NCBI GenBank assembly: GCA_024036415.1
Contig: JAMWET010003871.1
Span: forward strand, 411,501 to 475,500
Length of the DNA: 64,000 bases
Source: Prochilodus magdalenae
Taxonomy: Eukaryota > Chordata > Actinopteri > Characiformes > Prochilodontidae
Reading direction: 5' to 3'
Made by a program: the position numbers and the translations under genes. The notes beneath the pieces were generated by a model. It did no database searches. It was not told the origin of the DNA and saw only the letters and a program-made list of their open reading frames with translations. Position 1 is the first letter of the stretch. Each line of letters starts with the position of its first letter. Positions 23,701 through 37,559 of the stretch are shown here, piece after piece.

Positions 23701-26700
23701 TTTAATACTTAGTATTTATTCTAATTGTTAGTGCTTGTAGTCCAGGAGTATGTCAAAAAAATATGTTAAAATTACAGAACAAGTGGGAATCTGAAGCAGT
23801 TCATAGGTGTTTTTTGTCCATCCTTCCACTGTGAGGAGAGAAATCAGTGCAAGGATTGTAAATTGAGATGAATTAGTGTTTTTGGGATCCATAGTGATCT
23901 CCAATACTAGTTGCAGGAGGGAATTGGACTGTTATGGCCACACCTTAGCAGAGCACCTCTGCAGAATTCTGGCAGGGAGAGTCAGTAAATGCCATAGTCA
24001 AGTTTTAAAAATGCTTTTCCTATAAAGCAAACAAAATAAAGCTTTCAACATTACTTATCTCACTGGCCATCTGTTTACTGCCTCCTTATAGTCTGGATGT
24101 TTTCCAAGATAAGAGCAGAAAAAGGCTAGGCTAGTAGCGATAGCTGAGGTAACTTACCATCACCATTTATTTGTTTACCTAAAAGACTGGCTGCCTTTCT
24201 CTGTGCACTGTTCAAGCCATCCACTGTGCTTTACTGTGGCTTTCTGTGGTCTCAGTATAACTTTATTTATCTTCGCTTTTATCATAATAACGGCAAAACA
24301 CTGTGTAGCAAGCTGTGATGGGGCTGCAGCAAACCTGAACTTGTGAAATATTGCTTATGTGTTTTAAATAACTCAGAGCACATATTTTGACTGAATACAT
24401 AGCAAACATAAGGAAATGTGTACCAACAGAAAATGCAACCAACTTCTGGGACTGAACTTTGGAGGTGTGGAAATATATCCTTGCAGATTTGTTTAAAAAA
24501 AAAAAAAAGTATTATAAAAAGAATGGTATGAATGAAATGTAATAAAGGCAAAGCGTGTACACAATAAATACTTAACTAGATATATTTTGTTGTTCTATGT
24601 TTTCTATTAAAAATGAATGAAATGAATACCTCACACTTACTGGCTGTTTTTGACAGGACACAATGGGTGTTCCTTAACTGCACAGTACTGTAAATGTCCT
24701 TTGTCACATATCTAGCTGCATGACTGATTACATTTAAATAGTGTAGCACAACAACAATAATAACTGTAGGAATTTAAGAGTCAATAGCAACGTCACATCC
24801 TGTTTTACTTTAATTTTAGATTTATTATGGCCTTGCCGGTGCATTCAGAAAAAGCAATTATTGTCTTATTGTATTGCTTAGTGGTGTAGATTGTTTGCTC
24901 CTCCTTATTTACCTCAGAGATTCTTTCTTTCATTTAATTCAGAAATGAACCATCACTGATATTTCTCGCCATTGATGGTTTGTTATTACACCTGTCCTTG
25001 GTCATCTGCTGGGCTGACTTGCCAAATGGTCTGCTTTTATGGGCTGCTAGGGCCAGTTGATGCAGCACAGTCAAAAAAAATAAGATGCATCCTCAAGCCG
25101 AGCTTCAATGTCTGACGAACCTTGAGCTGAGGAGCTGGATTGTAAGCGTGGAAACAAAGGTTGCAATAAATCGTTGAAAGGAAAAGTCATACCAGAATCC
25201 TCTGCTAAGCGCAGTTCTTGCTGGAGAGAATTTTCACAAAGTACGAAAACAGCAGTTACGATTTTGGGCAAAACACCTTTTGACCAGGGAGTTTAGAGGT
25301 GCTTTGATGTGTCTTTCATCAATATTTCATGCTTCGACATGTTATTCGTCAATACTTCAATAAAGACGTTAAGCCTAGCCGAGTCAAGTGGAGATTCTAA
25401 GCTTACAATTAGTGATGCATTAATTCTGATATACTGGAAAGGTCCTGGAACATACATTGGATCATTATGATGTTAATATGAATTATGTTAATATACATTA
25501 TACAAAATCAGAAAAAGATGCGTCAGTATGAGAAGTACTAGCCCTAAATTGACCTTTTTTTGTGTGTGTGTTGCAGCCTTGAAATGCAGGAATGAATGTA
25601 TATTAACAAATGAAATAAAGCTGACTAGACAAAACAAAAAATTGGATTGGGTTTATGCTGTCTGTAATAAAATTAATAAAAAGATTTTCTATTTGCACTG
25701 TAATACTTTCAAACCTTTACTGATTTAGGGTTGTATTAAATATAGTATAAGTTCTATTATATTTTGTCATAGTTTACTAATGATAATATATAACCTTAAA
25801 CAGTATTAGCTATTATAAATATATATATTTAGCCTACTAAATATTATAATCAACTACTAAAAGCAAACAAAGTAAGGGTTCGGCCTCATCTTCTCTAAAA
25901 CTTATTTAGAATCTCCATCGGAAGTCAGCTGAATATAAACATAACAACATACATCTGTTTTTATTGTTAACTGAACACATAATAATGATTACAGTCCAGA
26001 CCAGACTTAAGTACTGCAACACTACTGTCTATAAACCGACTATAACTTGTACTGTGTAGGAACTGACTATAAACTATCACATTCCAAATATAATTTCAGT
26101 GTAATTTCATAAACGTTGTAGAAGCTGCCCGTGGCAGGATGGTTTATTTGGCCTCCAGAGAGGTAACCTGACCCCATTTACTCACTTAATAAGAGGACAA
26201 GCATATGTTTGGATGAATTTGTTTTTAATTTCTTGTACATTTGAAGTATTTTAGTAACAAAATAGTATTTTAAGATAAAAATGTAAAAGCTTTCTCAAAA
26301 CGTATCTACTTTTTCTATTTGTATAATGTTTTGTCTTTTTGTCCCTCGGCCCAAAGACCAGAAGTTTAGACAGCAGAATTCTAGTACATTATAATAAGGA
26401 GAATAAAAAAATGCACAATACTGAATCTGTATTTATGTTAATCAGTTTTGGCATTACAAATCACAAGTGTCTTTACAGAATAAAGTTTTGGAAGAGGAGA
26501 GTAGATCCCTCCCTAGGTTTATTTGACATCACAGTCGTGTTTTGTAATCATAAGAGTAGAGATTTTATTGTGTTTTTTTGACTTATAATTTGATCTAAAG
26601 TCTGTCTAGTCATGTTTTACAGAACAAACTTCCAGTTAATGTAAGTAGCTATTCCGGCTCTAGACCATGTTCACGCTTCACTTAAATACCTGCATTAGCT

Positions 26701-28805
26701 TGATGTTACCTTAAGACTTGCTACTTTATTGCAGGCAAAAAGGGAATTAAGCCAAGGAGAGGCCTGACTGTTACCTATAGGGCCCCCTATGATGGACATG
26801 TCCAATACTATACAAATATACTGTATAAACAGAATTAAATACAATCAAAATATTAGTACTGTACTAAAATACAGTAACACTAAAATACTAATTATCTCTA
26901 CCTTACATTTTCCTGTACCACCACACACAATCAAAACTTCACTGATATAAAGCACAAGAGCTATTTCAGGACTAATAGCACTCCTGATGTTATGCCAAAT
27001 GTGAGTGATTTTCTGACTGTGTTATGTCTTAAGGGCATAACTCTTAGACTAGTGTAATTATATGTATTATCATTATTATTATTATTATTATTACTACAAA
27101 GGCTTCTAATAATAAAAAGGTATGTAATATGGACCCTACCTTCGCCATTGTTGAAATGACAAAGACACCTGGATGATAAACACTATGCAGCTGATGACAG
27201 TCTAGCAAAACTAGGCTTGTTTTAAATAAAGAATAAACTTTGTCTCCTTTAGAGTGCTTTTTGTCTCCTGCCATTTTGGACATTATGCACCTGGGTAGAC
27301 TTTTTGACTATGTAAAGGATTTTTCACAGAACTACCCACCTCGTTCAATCAGAGGGAAATTGTATTCAGAGTGGCCCCAATTGGCTAGTCTTTTCTTCTT
27401 AGTCTGTGTTTAAGGTGCATGCATGGGCATATTCGATTCTGATTAATCTATTGGACATATTATTAACATATAATTAAGTTTAAAAGACACAAATCTTTGA
27501 AATTAAAACATACTTAGAATGAAAAAGGTATAAAGTGTAAATAAAAAATGAATAAAGTATTGAAATAATAAAATATATTAAATTACATAAAATAAAGTAA
27601 ATTACAAATAAAATAAATTGCATTAGGGAATAAATTGCAAAATTACCAGAACTCAGACTTTCAGTGATAATGTGATGCTGTATCTTAAAATTAATTTCAG
27701 GTGCATTACTATAGATTGCTATAGGTAACCATAGATTACTGTATACCAAATGAAACAAGTTTAACTGCTCTCTTTTTAATAAGACACGTGTCCACTGCAC
27801 TGGCAGTTCATCACAAGTTTAACAAGTGGAAAGCAAAAAGCTGTGAACAGCACAGCACTTCTGCTCATCTGGAACGTTGGTTAATTAATGCATCTTCCCT
27901 TCAGCACCGGATATTGACTAAATCCTGAGACTGAACCTCTGCTTTTTGTACTTTTTGTTTGGTTAAGTGATTATTCATCACTGGCATTATTCCAGCATTG
28001 CTGTGCATTTCTAGTGAACACCAGCATACAAAATGCCGATTTGACACTCCTGTCCGGCAGGAATGACCACTGCGTGTTTGGTATTCCTGGCATGTCTCTT
28101 TAGCAGCAGGCCGATGTTAGAGTGTGTTATCAGCAAGTCTCAGTCTCTCTAGCTTGTCTTCTGCCTCTATTGTAGAAGCTGCAGCCATGCTCCTCTAATT
28201 GAATATGTGCACGCTGCACAGCGGTGCAGTCCCAGTGGTGTGTATCCTCTCCAAGAGGAAAGGGAACGGAAGGGTTGTCAGACTAAAGCTTGACGCTGAT
28301 CTCTCTCCTTCCTTGCCACATACTGTGAACGAGGCTGCGCAGTACATGCTCTTCGCTGGAGGTAGGGCACTGTACACAGAATACCAATACAGGTTATAGT
28401 GATAGCATGGCAAAAAATCCGTTATGCAGTGCTCCCCTTTATCCTGGTTGCTATCAGCCAGCCACGTCATGTGTTTCTTTAGTTTTGCATTAATGGCATC
28501 AGGCAAACTACATCACTTGCCCTCCTAAATTACTTGCTTCAACAACTTGCTTCCATACAAACATATCTCTTCTTATGTAAATTATGTTTGCCTGTGTTAA
28601 AATAATTGCGAACAAACTTGCTTATTTGTTTTCTGACTAGGGTTTAAGTGATCATATCAGCCGATATTAAAAAATCACAGTTATCATAGTTCACTTTTAT
28701 TAGGGACTTTTTTTTGTCATGGCTTCACCTGGATTCAAAACCTTACCCAATGTAAGCTCCTCATTTTAAACTGTATTACAGTTTTGTAATACAGTTTTTT
28801 TGTAA
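23701..28805. other. Intron 3, mostly unrecognised
   Basis: Contains an A-run (24495-24508), an ATT run (27068-27094) and an AT-rich stretch at 27420-27640. A repeat-free denser block at 25060-25390 (CCTCAAGCCGAGCTTCAATG, AAAACACCTTTTGACCAGGG) and one at 28090-28390 could be conserved non-coding DNA. In the latter, a plus-strand frame ends at a weak donor-like GAG|GTAGGG (28361), but with no acceptor or similarity I do not call an exon. Confidence 0.4.
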
Positions 28806-28868
28806 TTCAATACCTTGAATTTCCCTCTGGGATCAATAAAGTATCTATCTATCTATCTATCTATCTAC
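28806..28868 (+). mobile_element. Very short L2-like LINE tail
   Basis: TTGAATTTCCCTCTGGGATC then AATAAAGTATC and TCTA repeats. Identical in layout to 978-1028, showing insertion of only the last ~60 bp of the same LINE family. Confidence 0.8.
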
Positions 28869-30850
28869 AGCAATACCTAAAAAAATATTAAAGCCTAACA
28901 ATTGCATCAGAAGGTTAAAATACAAAAACAGTTACTCTATAAAGAGAACCGATTAAAGGGAGGAAAACAAGACGTAAATACTAAAAAACTAATTCGCAAA
29001 AAAGGTCCACTTCCATTAATGCAATAGGTTTATTGTATTACTGTATATTACTTATTTAAGTTAAGAGTTATTATTATTGAGAACGGACAATCCTGTCAGT
29101 CACTAAGCACTGTTTTGCTAAAATGATTAGAGTGAAAAATTTAGATAATTAAAATTTATATATACAATGATACTAGTTATTAATATTTAAGCACCTTCTA
29201 GCACCCTGTATGGCATAACTTTGCTTTAGAATAACAAATGCAGTTTTACTTTATGATAACATCATGATTCATTGAATAGGACTAAATGAATCAAGGTAAA
29301 TATCTAATTATGATTTTTTTCCAACTAATATTTTGACGAAAACTGATAAAACTGCGATTTGAACTGCAATTTAAACAATTCAAAGCAACTGAACTGTAAG
29401 CTCTGGTTATGATGTCAGGAGACCTAAAGATTTGTTGTTTTTGTTAATGTAGGTAATACAAAAAATGCAGCTTTTTGCAGAATTTGCAAACTGCTCTCTG
29501 TTAAATGACAAATTCCATATAAAACTATTAATCTTTTAGTTTTGGTAAAAGAGTTAATAATGAAGCCATGGCATGTGCCATATCTCTTGGGTTTACATTT
29601 TTACACCTAAGTCTGCTATGGAGCAGCTTGTGGATGACACGTTTCTGCACCAAACGATTTCTCTCAGAAAAGCTTTTCATTTTTCATAATTTCGCATATA
29701 TAGAAACATCTGTTGGAGTGTGAAGTTAATCTTTTTTTTTTGTTGATATATTTATAAATTCTATAAATATATGTGTTGCCTAGAAGCAACATTGAGCACT
29801 GATGAATGTAGTCAGTAGCAAGAGAAATATCACCACTCATGTAACCACTCGAGAGAACATTGCAGTTACTGTTTACATTTTCATTAAAAAATAAAACTTT
29901 TTTATTTAAAGTTATATTGGTACTTTTGTTTATTAAAGTATGTCAACGTTGTCAGGAACCACATAAGCAAGACTTTTTAAGAAAACTCAACACGGTACAT
30001 GTGATTGTGGTTTAGTAAGTGGTACGGTGTAAGTTTCCATTAGGTGTTAGCTATATAAGCAAATGTAGCTAACACCTCCAGAGCAAAATTTAAAAAAGAT
30101 CATTTTGGACTACGGCTTTAAGGCGTATGTTGGTACAATAGCCTTGAACTTATGGATTCTGTCTATACATGTGTTTGTTCACCTTTTAGGATGATCCGAG
30201 CCGTTTGTGTGCATTGGACCCAGAGCATGCATATGTGTGCGCCGGCACGTGCACTCGCGTGGCACTGCCAACACGGACACACTGCCAGCATCACCGTTTA
30301 CACTCCAGCCCTGGCACTCAGCCTAGCCAGGTGGCACTGTCCATGCTTCAAGTGTGTCCTCATTTCCCCATCAACCCTCTTCCATGCCTGAACACTGATA
30401 GTTTTGAAGGCCTGTGAATTCTGCTTGCTCAGTTCGTATATCTAGTCCTTTATTCATCTTTAATTCGTACCTTCTTTTTGTCTTATTTACAACACTCTGC
30501 ATGAAGTCCGAAAGTTTAATGTAAGCTAAACAATAGCCCACAACCTAGCAAACCAAAGGTATGAGTGGTCAGAAAATGGATAGGCATGTAATGTTGAAAA
30601 GCTTACAGTGGACTTCATTCATCTGTTCCTTTAGCTGTTACCAAGAGGAAGAAAAAATCTTAAAACCCACCTATGCAGTTTTAATAAATAAATAAATAAA
30701 TAAATTATTTAAAATAAATGTATCACTTTTATATACTTTTTTTGTATCACAAAATCACTTTTAATCACTTTTATAAAAATTAAATTATGGAATTTGTGCT
30801 TAGGTAAGAACCAAATTTACTCATACTGAAAAGCACAAAGGCAAGCCCTG
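28869..30850. other. Intron 3, AT-rich, no recognised gene
   Basis: Plain AT-rich sequence with an AATA run at 30684-30705. A CpG-containing patch at 30190-30330 gives overlapping short frames without splice structure. Confidence 0.4.
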
Positions 30851-31062
30851 CTGAACCTCTACAACTCCATACCGAGACGTCTGGCATGTTGCATTAGCAA
30901 ATATAGTGACCCGACACCATCCTGAGAGACACTGCTTCTGGATGTGTAGCTCAATAAATATTCCCCATATCAGTCTGAATGTATCATCATTTATTGTTCC
31001 TGGTAACCTTTATCTTCTTTCCCAACAGCACTGCCATCCAACACTTCCTTCTGGGTGCTACG
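30851..31062 (+). mobile_element. Tc1-like element, 3' end (family A, copy 2)
   Basis: Starts within the transposase C-terminus (CTGAACCTCTACAACTCCAT, parallel to 19610-19629), followed by the same 3' tail (TCAATAAATATTCCCCATAT, TTATTGTTCCTGGTAACCTT) and terminal CTTCCTTCTGGGTGCTA. Everything upstream is lost, and the frame carries stops. Confidence 0.7.
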
Positions 31063-32304
31063 ATTCATTTGATAATGTGTTTTAAACTAAGGCTAAGGGG
31101 ATACAATTCTGCAGTATTGAATACTTTATCAGATGCTAGTTTTAAGATTGAAAGCAGTGCAACAACTCTAAACAAGGATGACTGTACTTTTACATTAGGC
31201 TGAATGGGATTTATGCTAAGTTTTGCCAGGAGAGTTTCTTAGAACCAATTAGATGCCAATCCAGTCTGTTCCACTTTGTTTCTTACTGGAACATGTGGTA
31301 GCTGGAGTCAAGATGGCTTTACACCCTTCTTCTTTTTTGAGCTAGAAGGCAGAACGTCTGTAATAGGGCTATGAAATAGAACAAAGCTACAAACGAACGT
31401 ACTTGATGTCCAAGCCCATCATCACAGATGCCCTCAGCGCTAATGTGTGTAAATGTCATAAGTAATGATGTGCTCTCCTCATAGCTGAGGAAAGGTCAGA
31501 ATTCGAGCCCTCATTGGTTTGGCATCCAGTCAGGAATTCATTTCAGTCGCTGCAATCCACAGACTTCCCTCCCCTGAAGCTGCAGTATGAAGTCAGTCAA
31601 GGTTAGAAATGTGGACCTAGATTCCCTTAGATCTAGCGTTTGGATAAGGGCATGCTTCACACACTGTCCACTGAGAGAAAAAGGGCAGTAAACATTGCTA
31701 CCAAGCTATTACGCTGTTTTTCGTAGTATACATTGTAAGTTTGTGATTATCTTTGGAGAAACATGAAAGAATTGGATCATTTTCATTCTGAAGTGCTTCC
31801 AATATTTCCTAGAGTTAATCAGAAGTAGGTTTGCAAGTGGCAGTTGGCATTCTGTAAATGTACAGTAATGCTAAATGGTCTTGACTAGCAGTGAATCAGT
31901 TGCATTTAATAGAAGAAACACAATGTATCTATACCATTACTGGGTGGCTTATTCTGATGGGTCTGTTATAGTGTAACAGAGTGCTGTTATTAAGTTATAT
32001 GAGTGTTGGTAATACAGGCATTATGAGGTTATATTAATTCCATCCAATTTAATGCTTGATGTTAAGGTTGTTAAATGTAGTCTTTGCAGACTACCCAAAG
32101 CCAGCTGAATGTTGTCTCCAGATTGCAGAAGAAGCAAACCGGCCACACTGACTAGTTTAACAATTGATTAACTTTTTATTTGAATGCTGCCCACATAGAC
32201 TTTACAATACACACATAAGCGTTGTATATTGTTTTTTAGGAACGCGTTATTTGTGTCTTTATGAACAGTTTATGTCAGTTTTCAGAAGATTCTTTACCCC
32301 ACTC
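31063..32304. other. Intron 3, no recognised content
   Basis: Unique-looking sequence. The denser stretch 31480-31640 has no coding structure. Confidence 0.4.
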
Positions 32305-32600
32305 CAACCAATGTGCGGCTGCTCAGCCATGGAAGCCCATTTCATGAAGCCACTGACTCACAGTTCTTGTGTTGACGTTGCTTCCTGAGGCAGTTTGGAA
32401 CTTGTGTGTGGTACAAGAGAAGATTTTAGGAGCTTCAGGACTCTGCGCTCATGGCTAAGCTGTTGTTGCTTCTATACCTCTCTGATTTCATAATAATAGT
32501 GCCATGCCAATGCGCTCCTTAGTACAATTCCATTCTACTGCCTTTGCTTGTCTATGTCAGTTGTATGGCAGCATATTCGTGTTTTTTTTTACACCTTATT
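32305..32600 (-). mobile_element. Tc1-like N-terminal relic, antisense
   Basis: The plus strand has GCGGCTGCTCAGCCATGGAA then GCCCATTTCATGAAGCCACT, then a TTCTTGTGTT block and TAGGAGCTTCAGGACTCTGC. The order agrees with the antisense of a fish Tc1-like transposase gene that I know by its CTCAGCCATGGAAACCCATT tract. Badly decayed, with no ends found. Confidence 0.45.
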
Positions 32601-33000
32601 GCAATGGGCGTGTCCTGATAATTAAGAGGATTAAAAAACATATGCTGTTTTTTAACAAGGCATCTTCCTTATAAGTTCAGTTTCTTGAAAATTTTGTTTT
32701 ATAACAGTGCTATCTTGACCTTGATAATTCACATCATAGAATTTCTTAACCCGGTACTCCAGTATTCCTTTTTCAATATGTCATTCACTGTCTATGCATC
32801 CATTATGAAGCCCCTGTGCAGATACCCATTAAAAATGTCTTAGTAGCAGTTATTTTACTTAGGCTTTTACAATAATCAGTATGCATACTGTATATAGTGT
32901 AAATGTGGTATTGTGATGTTATATTTTTGCCTATGTTGCCCACCCATTCTGAGACTGCTGTGTGTATTCCGTCCCTCTAATACCCAGTTTCCCTTAACAG
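32601..33000. other. Intron 3, no recognised content
   Basis: AT-rich sequence leading into the acceptor-like tract TTTCCCTTAACAG at 32988-33000. Confidence 0.4.
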
Positions 33001-33104
33001 CTGCGGCTGGCGACCCGCAGGGCTGTCAGACTGAAGAGCTGCATGTGTTAGTCATGGACAGTATGAACAGCGAAGTACAAAAGCTGGAGGATGACACTGC
33101 ATGA
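33001..33104 (+). other. Possible orphan exon (unassigned)
   Basis: An AG acceptor with a pyrimidine tract (TTTCCCTTAACAG) is followed by a frame reading AAGDPQGCQTEELHVLVMDS then MNSEVQKLEDDTA and a TGA at 33102-33104. Amino-acid composition is protein-like (acidic, helix-prone end) and the GC content is higher than the flanks. I do not recognise the peptide, it does not match SynGAP, and no AATAAA lies close downstream. It could be an alternative terminal exon, a gene relic or chance. Confidence 0.25.
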
Positions 33105-36100
33105 CTCTGAAAGGTTTTACACCTGGAATGGGCTTCGCTTTAGATATAGAAATCCAAGGTTTTTCGTAATGTGGTAACCATGAAGGAAAACTCAACATGA
33201 TCTGATTTCGATAGCTTTCATTAACTACTGGATCAGCATTTTTTCACGCAGTAATGCCCTAACCTCCATTGTTGGTTTTATTATGAGGTTGGGCAGGACC
33301 ATACGTACCAGATTAAAGGTGGACAGTATTATGCGGCTCTGTTTATTAGTCTATTGTGCCACATTACGCGGGCCTCTGTAAAGGAATCAATTCCGTCCTG
33401 TACAGAGGATGGGAGAGAAAAGAGGTTGTAGTTTGCGTGCCTCTCTCAGATGTGGGTGAGTAATTGTATGCTAACGAGCACAGTCAGATGGAGAAAGTGA
33501 AAAAGTGGAAAGGGAAAAAAAAATAGAGGAGAGAGGAAAGACACATTTGTACACCAGCTTAGGCTCACATCTCTAACGGTAACCATGGAAATAATTATAG
33601 AGCAGACGCAGACGGTTGGAGCGAATGTGAAAAAGAAGAGGGAGAGGAAGAGTTGAGGAGGAGACATGAGAGAGAACAAGAAGGATGAGAGGATGAGGCT
33701 AAATGTGCTTGCAGGCACATTTGTAAAAGAAGGTTACTAGTTTAAACTGTAAAGGGTAAACGTTTAACACAGTTGGGTTTTCTGGTGTTCATAAGCTGTT
33801 CAGTAAGATCCCACCTCTGATCCCCGCCCACATATACAGAGTACACCCCCAGAGTCTGTGCAAGCATGGGGAAATTGTGTATCAGGTAACTTCTGGATTC
33901 CTACAGCCTGTATCATTCACTTCTGCATTACATGGCAGGCCCCACACTCAATAACGACATTACTTCATTAGTCTGTAGTGGATTGCACTTCTATTATTGA
34001 GTAGCTGTGTAACATATAAATTCAAGCTTGCCAGTGGCTACAGAACAAAGCACCTGGGCTCCAGTTCTGGAGAGAAAGAGATGACTGTTGTCGACATATG
34101 CCATGTCTTTCATATGGATGCCTGAAAAGGTGACGCAGTTTGAAAACAGTGTATTGTTTGTTGATGGCATGGTAGCTACATTCAAGTAGATTGTATGGAT
34201 ATACAAATCAGCGAGGCTACAGTCATCTGGTAGTATGGTTCAGGACCCATAACCAACCCCTGCCATTAATCCCTGGGTTACTTTTGTCTTTGTAAGACTC
34301 ACTTGACTCTTGCTATTTTGTGATGGAGTTTACACAGCAGCATCCACAAACTAGGTGAACATGTGGTATACGTAGATAGCTGCTGCCCCCTCTGTTACTA
34401 AAAAAAGCACAACACAAGACATACCCATCTGCAGTGTGGGGCCAAACTAGAACATTTCCCAAGACAGTTCCAGTTGGGCACAACCTCCTGAAAATGGGGT
34501 GTTGGTTAATCTAGAGTAAGTTAATATAGACTATTAGGAGTATCGCCTTATTGCCTTATTGTTTAACTAGCCCTGCCCTGTCTGGGTGGGGTAGAACAGC
34601 TCAGGAGAGCCGGGTGTCATAATCCTTTGAAAAGAGCTTCCATGAATTCTTGAAACTGTATCTAGCTAATTTCCAAGCATTATTTTCTACAGTTGTATAC
34701 AGCCTATGAAGGTAGTCATCAGACAGCATTGCTTCATTTGCCTTGTTTAGGGATAATCTGTATCAGCCAGATTCTGTACATATCATACAGTTTATTCATC
34801 TGTACTCTTACTGTTAACTGTCCAGGAGGAATGTAGCTAAAGCTGAAGTTGACTCTGCTTGCCTTTTTTGGTTTTCCTTTAGACTGTTTTTAGTATTTCC
34901 ACTCACAAGTGTCATAAAAACATAAACATGACATAAAGGCGCTGCAGACTACTAAATGGTTGGAGAGAACTGTCACTTCAGACACATATGATAACACTAG
35001 CTACCAAGTTAATATGCCCTTGACTTGGCTTTGAGCAACCAGAATCTTCCTTTTGTCTGAATTCTGATGTAGTGTTTCCCAAGCTCTCCCTTGTTCGGCC
35101 AGCTTATGGCTTGCAGCTTTTTTAAAACTAAACTTATTTTAAATGTTTACGCTGCAACAGTTTCATGTGGCATCGCTCTAATGACCAGCCACATTCGGGG
35201 GGTGCTATATCTGCAGTGTAAATAAAGTTGTCAAATCGTGTGGAACTGTAACATGCAGTGGAAAAGTCTTTCGCAACGTTCACCAGCAGCAGGCATGTTT
35301 TGGCCCCCAGGTGAAGTAGATGGGTGGTTGTTATTTTGTCATGTTTGCCTTTCTGAGGACTAATATGGAACCTTGGAGAATTTCTTTAACATAATCTTCC
35401 AGTCTTATTGAATTAATGACATCATTTCGGTAATATAACTTATCTGTATCCGTTAACAGGTTTTAGTGTTTCATCAGCATGTTAGTTCCATCAGTTGGAA
35501 CAGGACTAACTTGGACACATACTATCAGGTTCAGTGCAGTTTCTGATGTTTTGTGTTAACCTGACTTGATTGTGCAGGCATCTATTCTACACAGACTGGT
35601 TTGGCTGTGCATAGCAGGTCCTTAGTTTACTCTGACAGGATGCACCCAGATGTCTAGTGAGAGATCGCCAGAAAAGAGCGTGGAAGCTACAGATGGAAGT
35701 CATAGATGTTGTTGTGAATTACCTAAATTCACTGTCTGGTCGACCACTGATGCATCTTTGTAAGCATGCTACCTTACAGTGATGCATTTACACAGCAAAA
35801 TTAACTCAAATATGTGACGTTGAAATTCTATACATATCTGACATTCGACTTTGCAACAGATCGGAATTTGTGTGACTTCTACGTTAATCCAGCTCGATGG
35901 TCATCATAACTTGGGGCTGCTGAGACCTCATAAACATTTGTCCTAACGTTTCTGTATAAATACCGTCAGCACTTCTCAATCACTCCCTGTTTACACAGAT
36001 TTGCAAAGAAGTGACTGAACGTGACAGAAACAAGGCTGCAGCATCATAGAAAGACACGTTTGAAAGCAGAGTGTAAAGAGAACGATGACATGAAGCAAAG

Positions 36101-36814
36101 TCCGAACAACCTGCCCTTTTTACAGCACGTTCAAACATGTTCTCAGTGGTAACCTGTCAGTCATAGGGACTTTGAGATTGCTCCTGATATCTCCTGATAT
36201 GGCTCCTGGTGAAGACTATACTGAAACCAGTAGTGGACCTACGCACATTAACTATTTACTAGCGTGATCTGTTTAGACTTAGGATAAATATATCGCTCAC
36301 ATTAAAGTGACGTGTTAACAGCTCAAAAAGAAAATCAGACTTGGTGAGTAATTGGGATTTGGACCACTTTTGCCTGCTGTGGGAATGTAGCCCAAGGGTC
36401 TCTATAGTGAGAGTGTCCCCTGGTTGCTCACGCAGAAGGAGTCTTCTAAGAACCTTAATATCACTTAGTTATTAGCCTGTATCTGTATAGCCGTGGGGTT
36501 GGTAAGGGTTGTCCAGTGGCTGGGTGAAGTGCTTGTGAAATGCATGCTGGGTATTACAGGGATGAATATATGACCTCTGTCAAACTGATGAGCCTGAGGG
36601 ATGCAATGCCAACAAATCAGATGCTAGATTGAAGCCGCCCTTCTAAATAGTGGTAACTTTTAAATACTGGTACTGTGGACTGATGATTTCAGCACTGTGG
36701 ACTTTACAACTTGACTAAAAACGTCTCAGCCCAGGAATCTAAGGATCCATCCAAAAGCTGGAGGCTGGCTGCTGCGCTCCACTGCCACCGCTGCTTCCTC
36801 CATGTGGGCATAGC
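33105..36814. other. Intron 3, mostly unrecognised; purine-rich patch
   Basis: A purine-rich stretch occupies 33480-33690. It contains GGTAACCATGGAAAT at 33579-33593, resembling an RFX X-box. A small CTCCTGATAT tandem is at 36181-36200. No exon-like structure otherwise. Confidence 0.4.
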
Positions 36815-37260
36815 TTGCGGTTGCCATGGAGACGCCTGTCTCTCCCTGGGCACACCGGTCACTTAAGCATGAGCATTTTTGTTTCAAATTCTGCTTGATT
36901 AAATCAGCGTTATGCAAATAAATAAACAAATAAATGGGTTCGTTAAGGCGTCCCGCACTTTGGGGGACCAGTCCAGATTGTTTTCATGAAGGGAGTTTAG
37001 TGAGAGACGGCTGTAGGTAAGAGGCCACGACAGAGGCAGAAATAACCAGAGCTATTGTGGATGCACTGAAAGAGACGCATCTTCATGGTCATTTGAAGAG
37101 CAGGCGGAGAGAGCGGCGTGTGTGTGTGTGCGCGTTGTGCTGTTATGCCGATTCCTCCCACACATAACCTGCCTCTGTGAACCTCTCCTGCTAATGCCTG
37201 CGAGCGTTAGCGTGCATTGTGTGGAAAGAGGGTGTGTATTTGTGTGAGCGAGGCTCTGAG
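36815..37260. promoter_or_regulatory. Candidate regulatory cluster: RFX-like, octamer and FOX-like motifs
   Basis: GTTGCCATGGAGAC (36820-36833) matches an RFX X-box well. ATGCAAAT (36912-36919) is a perfect POU octamer, immediately followed by AAATAAACAAATAAAT with FOX-like TAAACA. These lie within 110 bp, upstream of GC-richer sequence with CpGs (37100-37260). Motifs are seen directly; the regulatory role is inference. Confidence 0.4.
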
Positions 37261-37360
37261 TCTCTGAGAGAGAGCGAGTGAGAGAGAAAGGGAAAGAAAG
37301 AGAGCGCGATGGAGAGAGAAAAAGAGAGAGAGAGAGAGAGGGAGAGAGGGAGAGAGAGTC
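37261..37360. repeat. GA-rich purine tract
   Basis: GAGA and GGGAGA repeats over about 100 bp, followed at 37436-37500 by a CT-rich counterpart. GA/CT pairs of this type are common near vertebrate promoters. Confidence 0.85.
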
Positions 37361-37559
37361 ACCCTACGCTTCATCTAAAGTACTCTCCATCACTCTCCAT
37401 CCATCTGTACCCCACCCACCTCCCCATGTCTGCTGCTCTGCCCCTCTCTCTTGCTCTCTCCCTCTCGCTCCCTCTTCTCTCTCTCTCTCTCTTTCTGTCT
37501 CTGCGTATCTCTTACTCTCTCTTCCCTCTTTGGCCACACTGTCAGCGAGACTGAGAGAG

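Noticed and set aside
28199..28399. 66-codon frame ending near a GAG|GTAGGG donor-like site
   Set aside because: No acceptor, no recognised similarity, weak donor.
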